DNA of 64,000 nt from Bacteroidetes bacterium UBA4414. Its GTDB lineage: Bacteria > Bacteroidota > Bacteroidia > Chitinophagales > Chitinophagaceae. The position numbers and the translations under genes were made by a program. The notes below the pieces were generated by a model that did no database searches, was not told the DNA's origin, and saw only the letters and a program-made list of their open reading frames with translations. Location of the stretch: NCBI GenBank assembly GCA_002389765.1, contig DGQM01000014.1:51249-115248 (forward strand), read 5' to 3'. Shown in pieces: positions 27,166 through 36,321 of this stretch; positions within the stretch are counted from its first letter, which is position 1; every line of letters begins with the position of its first letter.

Positions 27166-28230
27166 ATGAAAATACTGATTACAGGCGGTGCGGGCTTTGT
27201 TGGCTCAAACCTTGCCATCAAGCTCAAACAAAAATATCCTGCATATTCATTTGTAATATTTGATAACCTGAAACGCAGAGGTTCAGAACTGAACCTTATT
27301 GATTTCAAAAAGCTGGGTATAGAGTTTGTACATGGAGACATCCGCAATCCGGAAGACCTGGAGCAACTGGGTGCGTTTGATTGTATGATTGAAGCATCAG
27401 CAGAACCTTCTGTAATGAGTGGTTTGGATGGTTCACCCAATTATGTAATCAACAATAATCTGGTAGGTTCTATCAATTGCTTCAACGCTTGTATTAAAAA
27501 CAAAGCAAGCCTTGTATTCCTTTCTACCAGCAGGGTATATCCTATCAGCTTGATAGAAAATGCAAACTACACAGAAGAGGCTACACGTTTTTCATTTACT
27601 GATAATCAAAGCATTGCAGGCATCAGCTCGAAAGGCGTATCAGAAGCACTGTCTTTGGATGCAGCACGTTCTTTCTACGGCACAACAAAACTGGCTGCAG
27701 AATACCTGATAAAAGAATACGTAGAGTTTTACGGATTGAAAGCTGCTGTAACACGCTTTGGTGTAATAGCCGGTCCGCGCCAAATGGGCAAAACAGACCA
27801 AGGTGTAGTAACACTGTGGATGGCAAGGCACTATTGGCAGAAGAACCTGAGCTATATTGGCTACGGTGGTATGGGCAAGCAAGTGCGCGATATGCTGCAT
27901 ATAGACGATCTGATAAGGTTGGTAGATATGCAGATACATAACATGGACAAGTTTGACCGTAAAGTATACAATGCAGGCGGCGGCTTGGCGGGTTCTGCAT
28001 CGCTATTGGAAATGACACAGATATGCAGCGAGATAACAGGTAATACGATTGAGATAGCAAGTGTAAAAGAAAACCGCCCCGCAGATTTGAGGATATATAT
28101 ATCAGATAACACAAGGATAGAGCAAGAGATTGGTTGGAAGCCAGAGAAAACAGCAAAAGATATCTTCACAGACATCTATCATTGGATAAAAGACAACGAA
28201 GCAGAGCTGAAACCATTGTTAATGGGGTAG
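27166..28230 (+). CDS. NAD-dependent sugar-nucleotide epimerase/dehydratase (extended SDR)
   Basis: A 354-residue extended short-chain dehydrogenase. The NAD-binding motif GGAGFVGS opens the protein and the catalytic pair is in SFYGTTKLAAEYL (YxxxK). The overall layout resembles CDP-paratose/CDP-tyvelose 2-epimerase relatives, but the exact substrate is not certain. The start is the ATG at 27166; the short upstream open stretch is not typical. It is the first gene of a set that continues with a membrane protein, a second epimerase and a GT2, though a double hairpin (28248-28302) follows it. Confidence 0.87.
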   Translation: MKILITGGAGFVGSNLAIKLKQKYPAYSFVIFDNLKRRGSELNLIDFKKLGIEFVHGDIRNPEDLEQLGAFDCMIEASAEPSVMSGLDGSPNYVINNNLVGSINCFNACIKNKASLVFLSTSRVYPISLIENANYTEEATRFSFTDNQSIAGISSKGVSEALSLDAARSFYGTTKLAAEYLIKEYVEFYGLKAAVTRFGVIAGPRQMGKTDQGVVTLWMARHYWQKNLSYIGYGGMGKQVRDMLHIDDLIRLVDMQIHNMDKFDRKVYNAGGGLAGSASLLEMTQICSEITGNTIEIASVKENRPADLRIYISDNTRIEQEIGWKPEKTAKDIFTDIYHWIKDNEAELKPLLMG

Positions 28231-28247
28231 CCTACTAACAATAGGGC

Positions 28248-28302
28248 AGTATTTTTAAGAAAATACTACATATCAATAGTATCGGCATTGCCGATACTAT
28301 TG
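28248..28302 (+). terminator. Two consecutive hairpins after the first epimerase
   Basis: Hairpin 1: AGTATTTT-TAAG-AAAATACT at 28248-28267. Hairpin 2: a perfect 12-bp stem at 28274-28285 and 28291-28302 with loop CATTG, followed by GCTTTTAT. The second is a good terminator candidate. It separates the first epimerase from the membrane protein gene. Confidence 0.75.
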
Positions 28303-28452
28303 GCTTTTATATAATAAGCCTGATTGTGGTTAACCACCTTTTATCTCCTTAAAAAAATAATCAAACATAAAAACCGTCTACTAACCCTACTACATATACA
28401 TTGCTGAAAATATAGATGTATCTTATTGCTCCGTAGTTCAAACTATATTATT

Positions 28453-30339
28453 ATGAATAAACTAAAGGACACTAACACCCTTTTAAAGCTGACAGCCCTC
28501 ATTATGGCTGTTGCATTATTTACATATCCTTTTATTAATACACTTCATTTGGTTGATGCAGGGCCCAACTGGCTAAGCCTTGATGTATCGTGGCAGTCTA
28601 CCTTGAGCTATGCTTATACGCACAATTGGGTTTGGGGCGAGGATATTGTTTACACCTACGGACCGCTAGGTATACTATCTACCCGTATTGGTACTGGCAT
28701 CAGCAAGTGGATATTCATATTGTTTGATATCTACATGGTACTAAACTTTTACTTTATTCTAAAAGATTATCTGGTAGCTGCGGTAAATAAGTTTGTTGCA
28801 ATTGCTACTGTGTTTTGCATGACGTTGCTGATGAGTACCAGCCATGGGTCAGACTTGTCTTGGGTTGTATTAATGTTTTCGTTTTACTGGATGTTCAGGT
28901 CTTATGCAGAGGCTAAGTATTGGTATTATGCATTGGTGGTGCTGAATCTGGTTTTGTGCTTTTACATTAAACTCAATGCAGGTTTGGTTGGATTGGTATT
29001 TCTAGGTGGGCATCTGTTAACCATGCTTATATACAAACGTATATCCTTACTGAAGGCTGTTGTAGTAGCCGCAATGTCCGTTGCTTTGATATTGATAGGG
29101 GCTTGGCTGCTGCACGTAAATTTGCCGGGATATGTAAAAGGTGCGTTTGAAATAGTGAAAGGATATAACGACGTTATGTATCTGGATACAGAGTGCTATA
29201 CAAGAACAGAACATAATGTCAATATATTGTTTCTTGGCTTGTCTGCTATTTGCATTATATATGTGTACATCGCTATCAGGGAAAAAAAGTTCTCCCGGTT
29301 GTTCTTTGTCTGTATGGCTTTCGGGTATTTGTTTTTACTAAAAAAACAGGCAACACTCAGGAATGACGCACAACATTATTACGAGTACTTTGGCTATGCT
29401 AGCATTGTTTTTCTGAGTGGGTTTTTATCGTTGACGGATAAAAAGCAAATTGGTAATCTATATAATATAAACTTTGCATTTGTGCTGTTTTCAATGTTTA
29501 TGGTTGCAGAATACCCTGACAGACAAATAGACATGTCCTTTGAAAATCGCTACTTTACTATTGGTAATTATTTTTCTCAAATAAAAAATTATGATACTAT
29601 AACCAAGCTGAACGGTGCCAAGTTCAGGCAGATACCACCTTCGGTATTGGCAAAAGTGGGTAATAAATCGATAGATGTTTTTCCTTGGGATAGTGAATTT
29701 ATAATAGAAAATGGCCTGAACTATAAACCAAGACCCGTGTTTCAGTCTTTCTCTGCATATACTGCTTATCTGCAACGTATTAACTATGAGTTTTACCTCA
29801 AGAATCCGCCGGAATATATACTGTATGATTACGATGCAATTGATGGCAGATATGCATTTAATGACGACTTTTTAGTAAATCTTTTCATCTGTAAAAATTA
29901 TACCTTTGCAGACTCGTTTGTGTCAAATAACAGGTTAAGGCTTTTATTGCAGAAGAAAACTGAAATTGCGCCTTTACAAGAAGTTGAAACAAAAGAAATA
30001 ACAACCGGCATTAATAAGCCAATACCGGTAGAGTGGGTAATGACTATGCGTGCTGAGCTTAAGTACAATTTTGCAGGTAAACTGCAATCGATACTTGACA
30101 GACCACCTGTAGTGCAGATAGTGATGGTAGACCGTAATAACGCGGTAAGACATTATAAGGCTTCGGTAGAGCTGTTGAAAGCAGGCATATTTCTTGATAG
30201 ATGGGTAGCAAGTACCAGAGGGTTTGAGGTGTATATGCGCGACAAGAATATGATGGATGTGTTTAATACAGTAACCATCAAAGCAGATGAAAAGTATTTT
30301 GAAAAAGACATTAAAGTAAAATATATAAACTATAAATAG
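28453..30339 (+). CDS. Multi-pass membrane protein with C-terminal soluble domain, probable glycan function
   Basis: A 628-residue protein with about eleven hydrophobic segments in the first 365 residues and a soluble C-terminal portion of about 260 residues. The first extracytoplasmic loop carries LSLDVSWQSTLSYA and VYTYGPLG, an arrangement reminiscent of GT-C glycosyltransferases, where acidic residues sit in the first loop. I cannot assign a family. Start: ATG at 28453. It is followed after 1 base by an epimerase and then a GT2, so a role in polyisoprenyl-linked glycan assembly is inferred from context. Confidence 0.75.
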   Translation: MNKLKDTNTLLKLTALIMAVALFTYPFINTLHLVDAGPNWLSLDVSWQSTLSYAYTHNWVWGEDIVYTYGPLGILSTRIGTGISKWIFILFDIYMVLNFYFILKDYLVAAVNKFVAIATVFCMTLLMSTSHGSDLSWVVLMFSFYWMFRSYAEAKYWYYALVVLNLVLCFYIKLNAGLVGLVFLGGHLLTMLIYKRISLLKAVVVAAMSVALILIGAWLLHVNLPGYVKGAFEIVKGYNDVMYLDTECYTRTEHNVNILFLGLSAICIIYVYIAIREKKFSRLFFVCMAFGYLFLLKKQATLRNDAQHYYEYFGYASIVFLSGFLSLTDKKQIGNLYNINFAFVLFSMFMVAEYPDRQIDMSFENRYFTIGNYFSQIKNYDTITKLNGAKFRQIPPSVLAKVGNKSIDVFPWDSEFIIENGLNYKPRPVFQSFSAYTAYLQRINYEFYLKNPPEYILYDYDAIDGRYAFNDDFLVNLFICKNYTFADSFVSNNRLRLLLQKKTEIAPLQEVETKEITTGINKPIPVEWVMTMRAELKYNFAGKLQSILDRPPVVQIVMVDRNNAVRHYKASVELLKAGIFLDRWVASTRGFEVYMRDKNMMDVFNTVTIKADEKYFEKDIKVKYINYK

Positions 30340-30340
30340 C

Positions 30341-31411
30341 ATGGCTAACATCTGTGTAGTAACAGGTTCTTCGGGTTTGATAGGTAGTGAATCTGTTGAG
30401 TTCTTTTCAGAGAAGTTTGATAAAGTAGTAGGTATAGATAATAATATGCGTATGCGCTTTTTTGGTGCAGATGCTTCTACAGAATGGAATACAAGCCGTC
30501 TGGTAAACAGCATTGGTAATTTTGAGCACCATGCCGCAGATATACGCGATATTGATGCGATAGATAAAATCTTTGCACTGTATGGTAAAGATATCAAGCT
30601 GATAGTACACACGGCTGCGCAACCAAGCCACGACTGGGCAGCGCGCGAGCCGATTACTGACTTTACAGTAAATGCTAATGGTACGCTGAACATGCTGGAG
30701 GCTACACGTAAACACTGCCCTGAAGCAACATTCATATTTACATCTACCAACAAAGTATATGGTGATACACCAAACTATCTGCCATTGGTAGAGCTGGAGC
30801 ACCGTTGGGAGATTGATGAGTCGCATCCGTACTTTGCAAAAGGCATTGATGAGCACATGAGCATAGATAATACCAAGCACTCGCTGTTTGGTGCATCAAA
30901 AGTAGCGGCAGACGTAGTAGCGCAGGAGTATGGTAAATACTTTGGTATGAACGTGGGTATCTTCCGTGGTGGTTGCCTTACAGGGCCTAAGCATAGCGGT
31001 ACACAGCTGCACGGCTTCCTGTCTTACCTGATGAAATGCGCTATTACCGGTGATAAATACACTGTGTTTGGCTACAAAGGCAAGCAAGTACGCGATAACA
31101 TTCACTCATGGGATTTGGTAAATATGTTCTGGCATTTCCACCAAGCACCAAAGCAAGGTGAGGTGTATAATGCAGGTGGTGGCCGTTTCTCAAACTGCTC
31201 TATGGCAGAGGCTATTCAGATTTGTGAAAAGATTACCGGCAAGCCTATGAACTATTCTTATTCTGAAACAAATCGTGTTGGTGACCATATCTGGTGGATA
31301 AGTGATACTTCTAAGTTTGAGGCACACTACCCAAGCTGGAAGCTGAACTACAATATTGATGACATCCTGACCCAAATTCACGAAGCTTTCCTGACAAGGG
31401 CAAAGCCTTAA
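30341..31411 (+). CDS. NAD-dependent epimerase, CDP-paratose/tyvelose 2-epimerase-like
   Basis: A 356-residue extended SDR with the NAD motif GSSGLIGS and the family-like region NTKHSLFGASKVAADVVAQE. The usual catalytic Tyr of YxxxK is Phe here (FGASK), a change worth checking in relatives. Conserved end segments include GKQVRDNIHSWDLV and VYNAGGG. It probably interconverts a nucleotide sugar at C2, but the substrate is inferred from family resemblance only. It lies 1 base after the membrane protein and 7 bases before the GT2. Confidence 0.88.
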   Translation: MANICVVTGSSGLIGSESVEFFSEKFDKVVGIDNNMRMRFFGADASTEWNTSRLVNSIGNFEHHAADIRDIDAIDKIFALYGKDIKLIVHTAAQPSHDWAAREPITDFTVNANGTLNMLEATRKHCPEATFIFTSTNKVYGDTPNYLPLVELEHRWEIDESHPYFAKGIDEHMSIDNTKHSLFGASKVAADVVAQEYGKYFGMNVGIFRGGCLTGPKHSGTQLHGFLSYLMKCAITGDKYTVFGYKGKQVRDNIHSWDLVNMFWHFHQAPKQGEVYNAGGGRFSNCSMAEAIQICEKITGKPMNYSYSETNRVGDHIWWISDTSKFEAHYPSWKLNYNIDDILTQIHEAFLTRAKP

Positions 31412-31418
31412 TTGTAGT

Positions 31419-32156
31419 ATGAAATTATCGGTTGTAATACCAGCGTATAACGAACAGGAATCGCTCCCCGAATCGCTGCCCCAGATATATGCAAAGCTGA
31501 AAGCCGAGCATATAGATCATGAGATTGTTGTTGTAAACGACAATTCGAAAGATGGCACGCTGCAGGTTTTGGAGAATCTCAGTAAAGAGATTCCGACACT
31601 TGTGCACTATACCAACAAAGGGCCAAACGGTTTTGGTTATGCTATACGCTATGGCTTGGAGCGCTTCAGTGGAGACTGCGTAGCTATTATGATGGCAGAC
31701 ATGTCGGACTCTCCAGATGATCTTGTTGCATTTTATCGCAAGATGGTAGAATCGGATAGCGACTGCGTATTCGGTAGCAGGTTTATGAAAGGTGGTAAGG
31801 TAATAGATTACCCAAGGCACAAACTGTTCCTGAACAGGATGGTGAATAATGCCACACGCATTATCTTCCGTATACCTTACAACGATTTTACCAATGCCTT
31901 CAAACTATATAAGAAAGAGACCATAAAAGGTGTAGCGCCTATTATGTCTCCGCACTTCAACCTGACACTTGAGTTGTCGTTGAAGGCAGTAATACGTGGT
32001 TATTCATTCACGGTATTGCCCAATAGCTGGACAAACAGAAAGTACGGAAAATCGAACCTGAAGATTAAGGAGATGGGTAGCCGATACTTCTTTATATTTC
32101 TTTACTGTCTTATCGAAAAATTCTTCTCTAGAGGAGATTATCATAAAAAAGCCTGA
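31419..32156 (+). CDS. Glycosyltransferase family 2, dolichol-phosphate-mannose-synthase-like
   Basis: A 245-residue GT-A enzyme that transfers sugar from a nucleotide to a lipid carrier or glycan. The start SVVIPAYNEQESL and VVVNDNSKDGT are the nucleotide-binding GT2 motifs. The DxD-like segment is MMADMSDSPDDL. The compact length and FGSRFMKGGKV fit the DPM1-like group that makes polyprenyl-phosphate sugars, which could feed the membrane protein upstream. Its stop codon lies inside a perfect palindromic terminator (32145-32174). Confidence 0.92.
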   Translation: MKLSVVIPAYNEQESLPESLPQIYAKLKAEHIDHEIVVVNDNSKDGTLQVLENLSKEIPTLVHYTNKGPNGFGYAIRYGLERFSGDCVAIMMADMSDSPDDLVAFYRKMVESDSDCVFGSRFMKGGKVIDYPRHKLFLNRMVNNATRIIFRIPYNDFTNAFKLYKKETIKGVAPIMSPHFNLTLELSLKAVIRGYSFTVLPNSWTNRKYGKSNLKIKEMGSRYFFIFLYCLIEKFFSRGDYHKKA

Positions 32157-32174
32157 CAATTGTCAGGCTTTTTT
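32145..32174. terminator. Perfect 30-base palindrome, bidirectional terminator shared by two coding ends
   Basis: AAAAAAGCCTGACA at 32145-32158, centre AT, then its exact complement to 32174. It gives a stem with A and T tails suited to termination in both directions. Both convergent genes end inside it: the GT2 reads KKA-stop on the plus strand and the antiporter reads KKA-stop on the minus strand, so the palindrome encodes both C-termini. Confidence 0.93.
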
Positions 32175-33392
32175 ATTGTATGCTTTATCCAGTAGGTTTA
32201 GTAAAGGGCTCGTCATAAAGGTGGTGACTAATGCCATTATCACCATCATTGTAAATATCTCTTGCGATAGTATGTTGAGGTCGTAGCCTATGTTCAGGAT
32301 TACAAGTTCCATTAAGCCTCGTGTATTCATCAATGCACCGATGGAAAGACTATTATAGTTGTTTTCGCCAGTAAGTTTTGCAGCTAATGCACTGCCGCCC
32401 AGTTTGCCCAATACAGCCACAAAGATGATGAGCAATGTTACTGCCCAAAGAGTAGGTGTATTTACCGCATTGATGTGTGTACGCAAACCCGTGATAACAA
32501 AGAACAGTGGTAGCAAAAGAATTAAGGCTACATCTTCAACCTTATCTGTAACTATTTGCCTAAAGTGCCATTGCTGTGGCATGATAACACCAGCCATAAA
32601 TGCACCAAACAATGCGTGTACGCCAATTAGTTCTGTGCATAGAGAGCTGAGCAGCATTACTATAAATATGATGGCAACAGTTGATTGTTTGACAAAACTG
32701 TTTTCCTGTGCTTTGGCCAGTTTGTTCATCAGTGGGCGAACGATAAATACCATCCCCAACATGTAGGCGACTGTTGCCAGCAAGGTATATACAGAGCCTG
32801 AGAAAGAGTGAGCTTTAATAATAGCTATAACAAATGCCAGTGCAACCCATCCTGTAACGTCGTTAAGTGCAGCACTAGTCATAGCAATAGCTTCAATGCG
32901 CTTATCGCGTAGTGCGCGTTCTCTGATGATGCGCGCTAATACCGGAAATGCTGTAATGCTCATGGCAATACCCATAAACAATGCAAAAGCATAAAACGGT
33001 ACGTCTTTTGGTGCATAATAATCGTGCAGGAAGTAAGCCAGGCATACACCCAATGAAAATGGTATGACGATACTGGCATTGCTGATAGTAACAGCTGTTC
33101 GTGCTTTTGTTCGCAGTATATCCAAATCCAGTTCCATGCCTACAACAAACATGAAGAGTATCAAACCTATCTGGCTGAGGATACGCATCGTATCCAGTGA
33201 ACCGGGAGGGAATATTGCTTGCAGATATACCGGAAATATCGAGCCAAGTATAGAAGGCCCTAGAAATATACCTGCAAGTATTTCGCCCATCACGGTTGGT
33301 TGGCCCATTTTTTTGAAAAAGTAGCCAAATACCCGAGATGTAATGATTATTATAATGAGCTGTATGAGAAACGCGCTCAGATGTTGCGTCAT
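32163..33392 (-). CDS. CPA2-type cation/proton antiporter
   Basis: A 409-residue inner-membrane protein with about 12 membrane segments, of the Kef/NapA-type monovalent cation:proton antiporter family. Typical parts are MGEILAGIFLGPSILG, LILFMFVVGMELDLD and the core ALNDVTGW, where the Asp of the ND motif carries protons or cations. No TrkA-N or other C-terminal regulatory domain is present. Whether Na+, K+ or another ion is carried is unknown. The C-terminus NKKA lies inside the shared terminator palindrome. Confidence 0.92.
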   Translation of the reverse strand: MTQHLSAFLIQLIIIIITSRVFGYFFKKMGQPTVMGEILAGIFLGPSILGSIFPVYLQAIFPPGSLDTMRILSQIGLILFMFVVGMELDLDILRTKARTAVTISNASIVIPFSLGVCLAYFLHDYYAPKDVPFYAFALFMGIAMSITAFPVLARIIRERALRDKRIEAIAMTSAALNDVTGWVALAFVIAIIKAHSFSGSVYTLLATVAYMLGMVFIVRPLMNKLAKAQENSFVKQSTVAIIFIVMLLSSLCTELIGVHALFGAFMAGVIMPQQWHFRQIVTDKVEDVALILLLPLFFVITGLRTHINAVNTPTLWAVTLLIIFVAVLGKLGGSALAAKLTGENNYNSLSIGALMNTRGLMELVILNIGYDLNILSQEIFTMMVIMALVTTFMTSPLLNLLDKAYNKKA

Positions 33393-33461
33393 TGCTGTTT
33401 GATAATTTGGGTATGCTTATAAAATTATTTCACAGGGTGTAAGCCTAAAAATAATAAAAAA

Positions 33462-34373
33462 CTATTTGCCAAAACGAGGATGGAACTTTTCCAGCGTCTG
33501 TCGCAGGTAGGTTCTGTCGAGATGCGTATATATTTCTGTTGTTGTAATGCTTTTGTGCCCCATCATTTCTTGCACGGCCCGCAGGTCGGCACCTGCCTCT
33601 ACCAGATGGGTGGCAAATGAATGGCGTAGTGTGTGGGGGTGGATATTTTTTTTAATGCCGCTTTTCAGCGTTAGGTCTTTAAGTATCAGAAATACCATAA
33701 CACGCGATAAGGCACTGCCTCTGCGGTTCAGGAATACAATGTCTTCGTTACCCTGCTTGATGTTTACAAAACTGCGTACATGGTCTTTGTACAGCTTTAT
33801 TTGTTTCACAGCGGTTTCTCCAATAGGTACCAGCCTTTCCTTGTTTCCTTTACCTATCACACGTATAAAGCCTACATCCAGATACAGATTGCTTAAATGC
33901 AGGTTTATCAGTTCGCTTACACGCAATCCGCAGCTGTACATGGTTTCCAGCATAGCACGATTTCGTTGCCCTTCCTGTGTACTATGATCTATGGTATTAA
34001 ACAGCAGTTCTACTTCATCAATACTAAGAAACTCAGGTAGGGCACGTTTCAGCTTTGGCGCTTCCAGTAGTTCTGTAGGGTCTGTTTTTACAACCTCTTC
34101 CAGCAGCAGGTATCTGTAAAATGATTTTACACCACTGATAACCCTTGCCTGTGTGCCTGCGCTCAGTTCCATCTCGTTGATGTGTGCCAAAAAAGATTGC
34201 AGATGAGTTAGGCTTACATCTTCGGGGCTTGTACCTGCTGCTGAAGAACGCATGAAATCGCCTAGCATAGCGGCATCGTGCATGTATGCCTCTACGGTAT
34301 TGTCAGACATGGAGCGTTCCAGTTGCAGATACGCTTTAAAACCTTTCAGGTATGCTTCCCACACGGCTTGCAA
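33462..34373 (-). CDS. xerD: Tyrosine recombinase XerD
   Basis: A 303-residue site-specific recombinase that resolves chromosome dimers at dif together with XerC. The N-terminal SAM-like core-binding domain covers about residues 1-105. All catalytic residues are present: Arg151 (GLRVSEL), Lys175 (GKGNKE), His247 and Arg250 (HTLRHSF), His273 (MGHKS) and Tyr282 (IYTH). Normal length and a housekeeping neighbourhood argue against a mobile-element integrase. It starts 2 bases after the marR stop codon. Confidence 0.93.
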   Translation of the reverse strand: MQAVWEAYLKGFKAYLQLERSMSDNTVEAYMHDAAMLGDFMRSSAAGTSPEDVSLTHLQSFLAHINEMELSAGTQARVISGVKSFYRYLLLEEVVKTDPTELLEAPKLKRALPEFLSIDEVELLFNTIDHSTQEGQRNRAMLETMYSCGLRVSELINLHLSNLYLDVGFIRVIGKGNKERLVPIGETAVKQIKLYKDHVRSFVNIKQGNEDIVFLNRRGSALSRVMVFLILKDLTLKSGIKKNIHPHTLRHSFATHLVEAGADLRAVQEMMGHKSITTTEIYTHLDRTYLRQTLEKFHPRFGK

Positions 34374-34375
34374 TA

Positions 34376-34834
34376 TTAGCTGTGCATAGCATCCAGCCAG
34401 TCGGCCAGTTGCGCTGCTTGTTCTTTTGTCAGTTTCGATGCTATGGTGTCTTCCATGTTTTGTTGCATGGTAGTTTCAGCATCTGTCAGCAGGGTAAGGC
34501 CTTGTTGTGTAATACGGATATCAACCATGCGCCTGTTTTCCTTACACTCTGTTCTTTCTACAAAACCTTTGTCTACAAGTTTGTCTATAAGGCGAGATAC
34601 ATTAGACATGCGTTGCAGCATGCGGTTTTGTATCTCAAACAGGTTCATGGCTTCGCCATTTTGTCCGCGTAGTATACGCAGTACATTATATTGTGGTTCA
34701 GTAATGCCAAAAGGTTTCAACGACTGGTTTGCATTACTTACAATCCAGCTGCCCGTGAAAATGATGTTGAGCACTGCGCGAGCATAGGGATCCTTAATTG
34801 GCTTAGTTTTAATAAGCTCCTCAATAGTTGGCAT
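34376..34834 (-). CDS. MarR family transcriptional regulator
   Basis: A 152-residue winged-helix regulator. The region ITEPQYNVLRILRG through MSNVSRLIDKLVDKGFVERTECKENRRMVDIRIT is the MarR DNA-binding core with its wing. A ligand or target cannot be named. It is co-directional with xerD (2-base gap) and divergent from aroQ, whose promoter may share the 43-base intergenic region. Confidence 0.93.
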   Translation of the reverse strand: MPTIEELIKTKPIKDPYARAVLNIIFTGSWIVSNANQSLKPFGITEPQYNVLRILRGQNGEAMNLFEIQNRMLQRMSNVSRLIDKLVDKGFVERTECKENRRMVDIRITQQGLTLLTDAETTMQQNMEDTIASKLTKEQAAQLADWLDAMHS

Positions 34835-34877
34835 AAACGGCTTGCCTTTTTCTTATCTTGCTCTAAAATACAAAAAG

Positions 34878-35318
34878 ATGTTGCAAGTTGCTATAGTAAA
34901 TGGGCCGAACCTGAACCTTGTAGGTACAAGAGAAACGGATATCTATGGTGGCGAATCGCTGGATAGCTATTTCAAAAAAATGGAGCAGCAGTTTCCGCAG
35001 GTAGCATTTACGTATTACCAAAGCAATGTAGAGGGCGAGCTGATAAATTTTCTGCATAGTTGCCGTGGCAAGATAGATGGCATAGTTTTTAACGGTGGTG
35101 CCTATACCCATACCAGTATTGCCATCCCCGATGCCATTGCAGCCATCAATATACCTGTAATAGAAGTGCATATCTCTAACATCTATGCAAGAGAAGAATA
35201 TCGCAAAACATCTTACACTGCTGCTAAATGTGTGGGTTGCATAACAGGCTTGGGCCTGCAAGGCTATGCATTGGCAACGCAATATTTTGTTAATACCCTA
35301 AGCGCGAAAACCTCTTAA
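34878..35318 (+). CDS. aroQ: 3-dehydroquinate dehydratase, type II
   Basis: A 146-residue shikimate-pathway enzyme converting 3-dehydroquinate to 3-dehydroshikimate. Motifs: VAIVNGPNLNLVGTRE with the catalytic-loop region, TYYQSNVEGELINFLH, FNGGAYTHTSIAIPDA and VIEVHISNIYAREEYR with the catalytic His. Start: ATG at 34878, preceded by a TATCTTG-like -7 element. The 3' end overlaps the convergent fmt gene by 21 bases. Confidence 0.96.
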   Translation: MLQVAIVNGPNLNLVGTRETDIYGGESLDSYFKKMEQQFPQVAFTYYQSNVEGELINFLHSCRGKIDGIVFNGGAYTHTSIAIPDAIAAINIPVIEVHISNIYAREEYRKTSYTAAKCVGCITGLGLQGYALATQYFVNTLSAKTS

Positions 35319-36227
35319 GAAATCTGCAACAGGCATACGTTTTTTGCCTTCTATCTGCAATTCATCTACATACAGCCAGCCATCTGCTGCTGCAAAACGC
35401 AGGTAGGTTTTGCCATCAGTATCGTAGCTACCTGCCTCTTTGTTAGTGTTTGCCAGCTCGTAGTGAGATATATAAATCTTCAACACTTTTTCTTGCAGTA
35501 TGGTGTATGCAGCAGGTATGGGAGACATGCCTCTTATCAGATTGTGGATACTTACTACGCCATTGTTCCAATTGATGAGGGTATGCTCTTTAAATATTTT
35601 CGGCGCGTGTTTTATCTCTGTAGCAACATCGGCTTGTGCTATTTCTGTAATAGTGCCTGCTGCCAATCCTTTTACGGTTTCTACCAATAGTTTACCGCCT
35701 TCTGCCATCAGCTTTTGATACAGTGTACCAATATTGTCTTCGGGTAGTATGGCTACTTTGCTTTGCTTCAGGATATTGCCAGTGTCTATCTCGTGCTTTA
35801 GTTTGAAGGTAGTAACACCTGTTTCTGTTTCTCCGTTTATAATTGCCCAGTTGATAGGTGCTGCACCACGATACTGCGGCAGCAGTGATGCATGTACGTT
35901 GATGGTACCCATTGGCGGCATATCCCACACCACCACAGGCAGCATACGGAATGCTACAACTATGTGTAGGTCGGCGTGCAGGTTTTGCAGCGCATCTACA
36001 AATTCAGGTGCTTTCAGTTTTTCGGGTTGCAGTACAGGCAGATTTTGCGACAGGGCATATTGCTTTACGGCTGATGCGTGCAATTGCATGCCACGTCCTG
36101 CAGGTTTGTCTGGTGCAGTTACTACTGCTACTACATTAGCACCTGCCTCAACCAATGCCTGCAGAGAGGCAACAGCAAAGTCGGGCGTACCGAAAAATAC
36201 AATCTTTAAATCCTGAAAGCTTGGCAT
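35298..36227 (-). CDS. fmt: Methionyl-tRNA formyltransferase
   Basis: A 309-residue enzyme that formylates initiator Met-tRNA. The N-terminal formyltransferase domain shows KIVFFGTPDFA, the folate-site segment INVHASLLPQYRGAAPINWAI and a C-terminal OB-like domain. The catalytic Asn-His-Asp set is consistent with INVHASLLP and EIDTGNIL. The frame is open far upstream to 36419, but ATG at 36227 is the family start. It overlaps the 3' end of aroQ by 21 bases and is divergent from the sigma factor gene. Confidence 0.95.
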   Translation of the reverse strand: MPSFQDLKIVFFGTPDFAVASLQALVEAGANVVAVVTAPDKPAGRGMQLHASAVKQYALSQNLPVLQPEKLKAPEFVDALQNLHADLHIVVAFRMLPVVVWDMPPMGTINVHASLLPQYRGAAPINWAIINGETETGVTTFKLKHEIDTGNILKQSKVAILPEDNIGTLYQKLMAEGGKLLVETVKGLAAGTITEIAQADVATEIKHAPKIFKEHTLINWNNGVVSIHNLIRGMSPIPAAYTILQEKVLKIYISHYELANTNKEAGSYDTDGKTYLRFAAADGWLYVDELQIEGKKRMPVADFLRGFRA

Positions 36228-36321
36228 AGGCCGCAAAGCTACTACACAGAACAGATTTTTCAGGCATTGGTTAAACTTTCCTATCTTTTCTGAGTCTATA
36301 TTACAAAGCACCTTCAGACAA

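Noticed and set aside
33462..34373. xerD as a mobile-element integrase
   Set aside because: Normal XerD length, complete catalytic set and housekeeping neighbours; no attachment site or phage genes.
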